DNA of 64,000 nucleotides from Enterococcus_E cecorum_C (GTDB lineage Bacteria; Bacillota; Bacilli; Lactobacillales; Enterococcaceae): the NCBI RefSeq assembly GCF_052119425.1, contig NZ_JBQKFH010000011.1, positions 1 through 64,000 of the forward strand, read 5' to 3'. Below are positions 59,089-64,000 of the stretch, in pieces. The position numbers were made by a program, and so were the translations under genes. How positions within the stretch are numbered: position 1 is the first letter of the stretch; every line of letters starts with the position of its first letter. Under the pieces are notes generated by a model, which did not search any database, had not been told where the DNA came from, and saw nothing but the letters and a program-made list of their open reading frames with translations.

Positions 59089-59188
59089 CAAATTAATTTT
59101 AAATAAGAACAGAAATACCCCAATCATTTTCTCTTTTTTCGCTATATAATTTCACTTAATTTTGAGAATTTTATCTATTATTTCCCAT

Positions 59189-59224
59189 ATTTACACAAAA
59201 ACCAGAGAGCAAGTCCCTGGTTTA
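59189..59224 (-). terminator. terminator of the LysR gene
   Basis: Minus strand AACCAGGGACTTGCTCTCTG forms a hairpin closed by AAACCAG/CTGGTTT and followed by TTTTTG. The stop codon lies within its left edge. Confidence 0.85.
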
Positions 59225-60133
59225 TTTTGATGGATGAAAATGTTGTAAATAGTCTTTCAGTCGCGTCAAAAAGCTTTCCGCCATATCTGAAAGGACACGG
59301 TCTTTTTGATGAATCGCAATTAACTGACTTTTCGGCGCATTGGCTAGCGGAATCAGTAAAATCCCCTGCGAAGGCCCATCTTCTACCAAGCCAGAGCCAG
59401 AACCATAGGCATTTGTGCGTGTTAAGATACCGGTTAATGTCGCGCGGTCAGAGGCGTGAATGACCTGCACCACCTCTGGAAAATCCAATAAATCCTCTGA
59501 AAAATAAGTATAATGGTCACTTTCTTGTGAGAAACGGATTTGCGGATAAGGCATTAAATCATCTAAGGTAATCTCTGCTTTGGTCGCTAAAGGATGATTT
59601 TCACCTAAAAAGATATGCGTTTGAAACTCATGCAACACCTCATAAGTCAGCTCACTAGCCTTAAACATCCGCTCTAAAGCTACTTTATTGGAAGCATTCA
59701 GATATAAAATACCCAATTCACTACGATATTCTTCCACATCTTTAATCACGCTCAAAGTCGTATTTTCGTATATGCGGAAAGATTCACACTCTGGAAAATC
59801 CTGAATCATCTCGCTTAGAATAATAGATAAGAAATCATAGTGCTGACTGGCAATCGAAAAATGCTTGGTATGATCGCTTTTCGTGGCATAACGATTTTCA
59901 AGCAACTCCACTTGCGATAAAATTTGTTGCGCATATTGGAAAAAATCGCTACCTTCTTTAGTCAGATAGGCCCCTTGACTCGTGCGTTCAAATAGTTGCA
60001 CATTTAATTCTTGTTCTAATTCTTTAATCGCATGGGACAGACTCGGTTGCGATACATAGAGTTTTTTGGCTGCTTCTCGAAAACTCCCATTATTCGCAAT
60101 CGCCGTCACATAACGCATTTGTTGAATATTCAT
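59222..60133 (-). CDS. LysR-family transcriptional regulator
   Basis: A 303-residue regulator. The N-terminal helix-turn-helix is typical (MNIQQMRYVTAIANNGSFRE, AAKKLYVSQPSLSHAIKELE, LNVQLFERTSQGAYLTKEG), and a periplasmic-binding-like effector domain follows (about 90-295). It lies downstream of, and in the same direction as, the glutathione reductase gene, about 140 bases apart, so regulation of redox genes is possible but unproven. The effector is unknown. Confidence 0.92.
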   Translation of the reverse strand: MNIQQMRYVTAIANNGSFREAAKKLYVSQPSLSHAIKELEQELNVQLFERTSQGAYLTKEGSDFFQYAQQILSQVELLENRYATKSDHTKHFSIASQHYDFLSIILSEMIQDFPECESFRIYENTTLSVIKDVEEYRSELGILYLNASNKVALERMFKASELTYEVLHEFQTHIFLGENHPLATKAEITLDDLMPYPQIRFSQESDHYTYFSEDLLDFPEVVQVIHASDRATLTGILTRTNAYGSGSGLVEDGPSQGILLIPLANAPKSQLIAIHQKDRVLSDMAESFLTRLKDYLQHFHPSK

Positions 60134-60185
60134 CCTAAAACCACCTTTTTACCTTCCTTTTTTCCCATTATACCTTTTTATCTGC

Positions 60186-60279
60186 TCATTTGTGAACAAC
60201 TTCTAGACTTTCATTTGATAGCCTTTATCTATCACGCTTCGCAACTCGCGTCTAAGCAAGCTACCTCATAACCTTTATC
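60186..60279 (-). repeat. very divergent mosaic repeat remnant at the gor 3' end
   Basis: ATCACGCTTCGCAACTCGCG and CTCATAACCTTTA resemble the module end GTCGCTTCACAACCTTTA. As at 27955, the terminal CCTTTA contains the TAA stop of the leftward gene. Similarity elsewhere is weak. Confidence 0.35.
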
Positions 60280-61627
60280 TCATTGTCACAAATTCTTCGG
60301 CGCCGGTTGGGTGGATGGCTACGGTGTTGTCAAAATCGGCTTTGGTTGCGCCCATTTTAATCGCCACCGCAAAGCCTTGAAGCATTTCATCGACTCCTAC
60401 GCCAATGCCATGAAGTCCGATAATTTTTTCTTCTTCACCTAAGCAGACTAGTTTCATCACAGATTTTTCGCGGAAGTCGCTTAACGCATAATGCATCGGT
60501 GTGAAAGTGGAGCGATACACTTTGATATTTTCGGCACCATATTTTTCAATGGCTGCTTCTTCACTATCGCCAATTGTTGCAATAGCTGGATGCGTGAAAA
60601 TCACAGTTGGTACTAAATTGTAATCCAAATGCGCATCGGTTTGACCATTGAATAAACGCTCAGACAATCGACGTCCAGCCGCAATTGCCACTGGGGTTAA
60701 TTCTAATTTACCAATCACATCGCCCACTGCAAAAATATGATCCACGCTTGTCTTTTGATATTTATCCACTGCAATAAAGCCTCGGTCATCCAGCTTGACA
60801 TCCGTATTTTCCAAACCAATCTTTTCCACATTTGGCACGCGTCCTCCGGCAAACAATACATAATCTGTCGCAATAACCGCACCATTTTCAAAAGTCACTT
60901 CATAACCGCTAGCTGTCTTTTCGATTTTGGCTGGTACATGATTGGCCTTAGTCGTAATGCCGCGCGCTTGATATAAATTCACTAAAGATTCGATTATTTG
61001 GGTGTCAAACTGGCGCAATGGTCGTGCTTTGCGATACGCCCAAGTCACCTGTGAACCTAAACCATGCATCACACCGGCCAATTCTGCCGCAATATAACCA
61101 GCCCCTAAAATCAAAACATGCTTAGGTAACTTAGTTAAAGCAAAGAAATCATCGGAGTTTTTCGCATATTCGCCACCAGGAATCGCTAAGGGCATCGGTC
61201 TAGCTCCGGTCGCAATCAAAATGTTTTCCCCATAAAATTGTTGGTTGTCCACAGAAATCACATGGTTATCCACAAATTGTGCATAACCGTGAATAACTTC
61301 AACTTTATTGCTATCAAGGCCTCTTTGGTACGCACCATGTAGAAATTCAATATACTTTTCACGGTTTTCCACAAGTTTTGCGAAATCAAACTTATCCACA
61401 TGTGCATAAATACCGTAGCCTGCTGCTTCTTTTTCCACAGCTTCAATCACATGACTCGCTTGCCACATCACCTTTTTAGGGACACAGCCGACATTCACAC
61501 AGGTACCCCCTAGATGACGACTTTCAATCAATAACACTTTAGCACCACGCATCGCAGCTCGGTTCGCAGAGGCAATTCCCCCACTCCCGCCACCAATAAC
61601 AATATAATCATAAGTTGGTATACTCAT
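60275..61627 (-). CDS. gor: glutathione-disulfide reductase
   Basis: Reduces oxidised glutathione with NADPH. The FAD motif VIGGGSGGIASANRAAMRGA, the redox-active disulfide GGTCVNVGCVPKKVMW, the second Rossmann motif LILGAGYIAAELAGVMHGLG, and the C-terminal HPTGAEEFVTM with the active-site His are all present. Arg-rich AYRKARPLR after the second Rossmann fold indicates NADPH preference. Length 450 is normal. It probably supports oxidative-stress tolerance together with imported or GshF-made glutathione. Confidence 0.95.
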   Translation of the reverse strand: MSIPTYDYIVIGGGSGGIASANRAAMRGAKVLLIESRHLGGTCVNVGCVPKKVMWQASHVIEAVEKEAAGYGIYAHVDKFDFAKLVENREKYIEFLHGAYQRGLDSNKVEVIHGYAQFVDNHVISVDNQQFYGENILIATGARPMPLAIPGGEYAKNSDDFFALTKLPKHVLILGAGYIAAELAGVMHGLGSQVTWAYRKARPLRQFDTQIIESLVNLYQARGITTKANHVPAKIEKTASGYEVTFENGAVIATDYVLFAGGRVPNVEKIGLENTDVKLDDRGFIAVDKYQKTSVDHIFAVGDVIGKLELTPVAIAAGRRLSERLFNGQTDAHLDYNLVPTVIFTHPAIATIGDSEEAAIEKYGAENIKVYRSTFTPMHYALSDFREKSVMKLVCLGEEEKIIGLHGIGVGVDEMLQGFAVAIKMGATKADFDNTVAIHPTGAEEFVTMR

Positions 61628-61791
61628 TTACATCACCTTAAAAAATTATTTTCAACACTTTTTGGTTGAATATTTGCTTTGAGTATAACATAACCTTGAA
61701 AAATCCCCAAAATATCTGCCATTGGCGAAACAACATTTACAAATTGCATATATTTTTTGCTATTATTTTGTAAATACTATTTGAATTCCAC

Positions 61792-61805
61792 TGTAAACGC
61801 TTATC
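61792..61805 (+). promoter_or_regulatory. possible cre site upstream of the HAD phosphatase gene
   Basis: TGTAAACGCTTATC matches the cre consensus WGWAARCGYTWWMA except for its last two bases. It lies 57 bases upstream of the start codon. Confidence 0.45.
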
Positions 61806-61861
61806 AATTCACACACCTTTTGATACGATAAAGATAAGAAAACAACAAAGGAAGAGGTACT

Positions 61862-62701
61862 ATGTCAAAAATTATTTTTCTCGATGTTGATGGGACTTTA
61901 GTAGATTATGATAACACGTTGCCTGAATCTGCCAAACTGGCTATTCAAAAGGCACGGGCAAATGGGCATCTAGTTTACGCATGCACTGGGCGAAGTAAAG
62001 CGGAAATGCCCGATTATATTTTAAATATCGGACTGGATGGGATGATTGGGGGCAACGGGGCCTATGTCGAACATGACGGCAAGGTGATTATGCATCAAAT
62101 GTTGTCTGCCAAAGATGTTCGTGAAATTGTCGATTGGTTGCATGAGCGGCAATTAGAATTTTACATCGAGAGCAATAACGGGCTTTTTGCGAGTGAAAAC
62201 TTTCGTGAAGTGGCGCGTCCAGTCATGAAAAAATACGCACTGAAAAAAGGAAAAAAGCTAGAAGAAGTAGCTGATCAAGAAGTAGAAGACGTGCTACATG
62301 GCGTCGTTTTCGGTGGGAAGCTGTATCGGGATGATGTGAATAAAATCAGCTTTATCCTCAACTCTTATGAAGACCATGAAGCAAGCAAACAAGCCTTTGC
62401 CCATCTAAAAGCTGGCACATGGGGTGGTGTTGGCGAAACAGCCTTGTTTGGTGATTTAGGTGTGAAAGACATTACCAAAGCGCATGCCATTGATGTTTTA
62501 CTTGACCATCTGCACGCTTCAAAGACAGATACGATTGCCTTTGGAGATGCGAAGGTCGATATTCCGATGCTTGAATATTGCCAAATTGGTGTCGCAATGG
62601 GCAATGGTGGCGAAGAAATCAAAGCTATGGCCGATTTTATTACCGATGCAGTAGAAGACGATGGACTTGCCCATGCTTTTGAAAAATTAGGTTTAATCTA
62701 A
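61862..62701 (+). CDS. HAD-superfamily phosphatase, Cof subfamily IIB
   Basis: A 279-residue cytoplasmic phosphatase of small phosphorylated metabolites. HAD motif I FLDVDGTLVDYD, motif II in VYACTGRSKAEM, and motif IV IAFGDAKVDIPMLEYC are intact, with the alpha-beta C2B cap between them. GGAAGAGGTACTATG supports the start. The substrate cannot be predicted. Cof-type enzymes are promiscuous. Monocistronic, with a nearby cre-like site. Confidence 0.93.
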   Translation: MSKIIFLDVDGTLVDYDNTLPESAKLAIQKARANGHLVYACTGRSKAEMPDYILNIGLDGMIGGNGAYVEHDGKVIMHQMLSAKDVREIVDWLHERQLEFYIESNNGLFASENFREVARPVMKKYALKKGKKLEEVADQEVEDVLHGVVFGGKLYRDDVNKISFILNSYEDHEASKQAFAHLKAGTWGGVGETALFGDLGVKDITKAHAIDVLLDHLHASKTDTIAFGDAKVDIPMLEYCQIGVAMGNGGEEIKAMADFITDAVEDDGLAHAFEKLGLI

Positions 62702-62702
62702 C

Positions 62703-62746
62703 AAAAAAAAACGCTCAGCCTTGAAAATGAGGTTGAGCCTTTTTTG
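62703..62746. terminator. bidirectional terminator
   Basis: GCTCAGCCT pairs with AGGTTGAGC, flanked by nine A residues and CTTTTTT, between converging genes. Confidence 0.85.
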
Positions 62747-62748
62747 CC

Positions 62749-62991
62749 TTAATATTGCGCTTGAATCGTGACTTGATTTTGCTTTAAGCCTGTTTTTTTG
62801 AAAAAGTCCTGAATAAAAAGTTGTGAATGTGTATAAGGACTTTCTGCATCCGTTAAGGTCAGTACGTAAAACTTATCATAGGGATTCATCCAGACCCCAA
62901 AATTCTTCAAAGCCACGATGTCGATATTGGGGGCATCTGCGGTTAATTCGATTTTGTATTGACGAACATTATGCATATTGTTGAAATTCAT
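62749..62991 (-). CDS. hypothetical protein, 80 residues
   Basis: GAGGCAGGAAATG supports the start. The protein is soluble, with a strand-rich core (VRQYKIELTADAPNIDIVAL, FYVLTLTDAESPYTHSQLFI) and ends DFFKKTGLKQNQVTIQAQY. No signal peptide, membrane segment or known motif. I do not recognise the family. It converges on the HAD phosphatase gene and shares its terminator. Confidence 0.7.
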   Translation of the reverse strand: MNFNNMHNVRQYKIELTADAPNIDIVALKNFGVWMNPYDKFYVLTLTDAESPYTHSQLFIQDFFKKTGLKQNQVTIQAQY

Positions 62992-63065
62992 TTCCTGCCT
63001 CGATTCTATGGTTTATTTATTTATATGATAACACTTTCACAAAAAGAAAGCTATTTTCTGAAGTA

Positions 63066-63339
63066 TCAATCAAATAAATCATCATGTTTACCCGTTCTAG
63101 TTAACACCAAAGTTATACTTTCTTTCTCTATTTTATAAATCAAAAGCCAATCATTTTCAATATGTAACTCTCTATATCCTTGCCAATTTCCTTTTAGCGA
63201 ATGGTCCTTATGTCTTTAACTTATAAGTATCCTTTGAAATAATGCATTCGACAGCAACTTTAACTTTAGTAATATCATAGTGCTTCTTTTTGTATCTTTT
63301 CAAGTCTCTTTTAAATGCAGGAGTTTGCCTAATCTTCAT
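63066..63339 (-). pseudogene. frameshifted YafQ-type (RelE superfamily) toxin gene
   Basis: It starts MKIRQTPAFKRDLKRYKKKH, overlapping the antitoxin end by 11 bases. The frame stops after KDTYKLKT. In the next frame it resumes HSLKGNWQGYRELHIENDWL, then LIYKIEKESITLVLTRTGKH and DDLFD-stop. Joined, these give a full YafQ-like toxin (about 90 residues) with the HxLxGNWxGYRELHI, DWLLIYK and RTGxHDDLF motifs. The 274-base span is not a multiple of three, consistent with one indel near 63205. The break could be real or a sequencing error. No other start rescues it. Confidence 0.8.
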
Positions 63340-63520
63340 TGATACTCTGCCACCATTCTTCTACACTATCAAACGCTTCTGTATTTCCGCTTTCTACGTC
63401 TAACCGTGCTTTGATGTTTTCTAAATCTTTTAGTGTATAGATATATTCAATAATTAAGTCAAGTTCTTCAGCATTGAGACCATTAATCATCCTAGTTAAT
63501 TCATCCACTTTTGCAGACAT
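63329..63520 (-). CDS. antitoxin partner of the broken YafQ-like toxin
   Basis: A 63-residue acidic protein (MSAKVDELTRMINGLNAEEL at the N-terminus, VEEWWQSINED at the end), helical and without an obvious ribbon-helix-helix. GGAG eight bases before the ATG at 63520 is well spaced. The first ATG (63526) is too close. Position directly upstream of and overlapping a YafQ-type frame, plus small acidic composition, identify it as the antitoxin. It resembles short RelB/StbD-like antitoxins rather than DinJ. Confidence 0.75.
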   Translation of the reverse strand: MSAKVDELTRMINGLNAEELDLIIEYIYTLKDLENIKARLDVESGNTEAFDSVEEWWQSINED

Positions 63521-63660
63521 TTTCATCGCTCCATTCTTTTAATAAAAAAAGCTGACTTCAACTATAATATATCATTCATTGTGATAAAAGTGAATGAATT
63601 AGTATGAAACTACAAATGAAAACAGAGATTATTCTTTATTTAGTTTATTCACAAAGAGTT

Positions 63661-63702
63661 AAAAATGTGTAGCAAGAATATTTCACCTTACTACACATTT
63701 TT
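63661..63702 (-). terminator. terminator of the ABC-2 permease gene
   Basis: AAATGTGTAG pairs with CTACACATTT, with T runs on both strands. It ends three bases before the permease stop. Confidence 0.85.
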
Positions 63703-63705
63703 GAG

Positions 63706-64000
63706 TTATTTCACGGTTTTCATTAATTTGATGGATTGTTTAAAGGCCGCCAATACCCCACGGTCATTGTAAACGAGGACATTGGCTTTATACATTTTCG
63801 CTGATAAGACCATCACCACGGTACTAATCACGATATTTAGCGCTAAACTGATGAAAGCACCTGGATAGCTGACCACTTCATTGACAATTCTAAGTGGCAT
63901 CGCAAAACTAGACCAATATGGAATATAAGAAGTAATGGTTAAAATCGGACTTTGCGTATTGGTAAAGCTAAAGACCAAGCCGCCAAAATAGCCAATCATC
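63706..64000 (-). CDS. ABC-2 type transporter permease, C-terminal part
   Basis: The last 98 or so codons of a leftward gene that enters from the right edge. The piece contains SYIPYWSSFAMPLRIVNEVV, a membrane helix (FISLALNIVISTVVMVLSAK) and the end MYKANVLVYNDRGVLAAFKQ, typical of NatB/YhaP-type ABC-2 permeases that export sodium, drugs or peptides. The ATPase partner would lie outside the window. Confidence 0.85.
   Translation of the reverse strand, partial: MIGYFGGLVFSFTNTQSPILTITSYIPYWSSFAMPLRIVNEVVSYPGAFISLALNIVISTVVMVLSAKMYKANVLVYNDRGVLAAFKQSIKLMKTVK

Noticed and set aside
1..64000. CRISPR array, tRNA genes, prophage or integrated element boundaries
   Set aside because: No regularly spaced repeats, no tRNA-like cloverleaf, no integrase, phage structural gene or attachment-site pair was seen on either strand.

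Overview
The window looks like the chromosome of a low-GC Gram-positive lactic acid bacterium, most likely an Enterococcus (perhaps of the E. cecorum type; the species is a guess from memory). The evidence is the 16S rRNA 5' end, strong GGAGG ribosome-binding sites, an L-lactate dehydrogenase and L,D-transpeptidase of enterococcal type, a lone ferrochelatase with cydABCD, a CopA ATPase with a cop box, and an enterocin-A-type immunity protein. No tRNA, CRISPR array, prophage or intact insertion sequence was seen.

Layout. 1-1.2 kb: 5' end of a leftward 16S rRNA gene with three stacked promoters, a decayed DUF2828 gene and a degenerate intergenic repeat. 1.2-17.6 kb: a leftward housekeeping block (pth, mfd, a MurJ/SpoVB-like flippase, rqcP, divIC, an S1-domain gene, tilS, hpt, ftsH, hslO, dus, lysS). 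It is interrupted by one rightward Fic gene that carries its own multi-site operator. 18-25.4 kb: ldh, L,D-transpeptidase, an ABC-F ATPase, class A sortase, hemH and small membrane or lipoprotein genes. 25.5-34.5 kb: an unknown membrane protein, a VanZ-like protein, a vitamin-salvage operon (B6-type kinase, ECF S component, UPF0340), PepF, a GNAT enzyme, and a divergent HxlR regulator/LLM oxidoreductase pair. 34.5-46.9 kb: copA, lineage-specific unknown genes, a RelBE-type toxin-antitoxin pair, an orphan bacteriocin immunity gene, a MazG-like gene, the nfeD-flotillin-ybjQ operon, a CatE-like VOC dioxygenase, glf, a DUF554 gene and a uracil-DNA glycosylase-like gene. 47-51.5 kb: kup behind a short upstream reading frame, a phosphatase, and a POT peptide transporter. 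52-58.2 kb: cydABCD with a long structured leader. 58.5-59.2 kb: a probable type I toxin-antitoxin locus with a second, toxin-less antitoxin RNA copy. 59.2-64 kb: a LysR regulator, glutathione reductase, HAD phosphatase, a decayed YafQ-like toxin with an intact antitoxin, and the end of an ABC-2 permease.

Functional links. HemH and CydABCD together suggest respiration with imported porphyrin or heme. The HxlR gene, the LLM oxidoreductase and, 11 kb away, the VOC dioxygenase share one operator-like sequence and so probably form an electrophile/quinone-response regulon. L,D-transpeptidase, sortase, the flippase, DivIC and PBP-independent cross-linking relate to the envelope. A mosaic intergenic repeat family is scattered through the window and supplies the stop codons of several leftward genes.

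Most interesting candidates: the duplicated small-RNA/toxin locus at 58.5-59.2 kb, the four-site nested operator of the Fic gene, the shared HxlR operator, and the upstream reading frame of kup.
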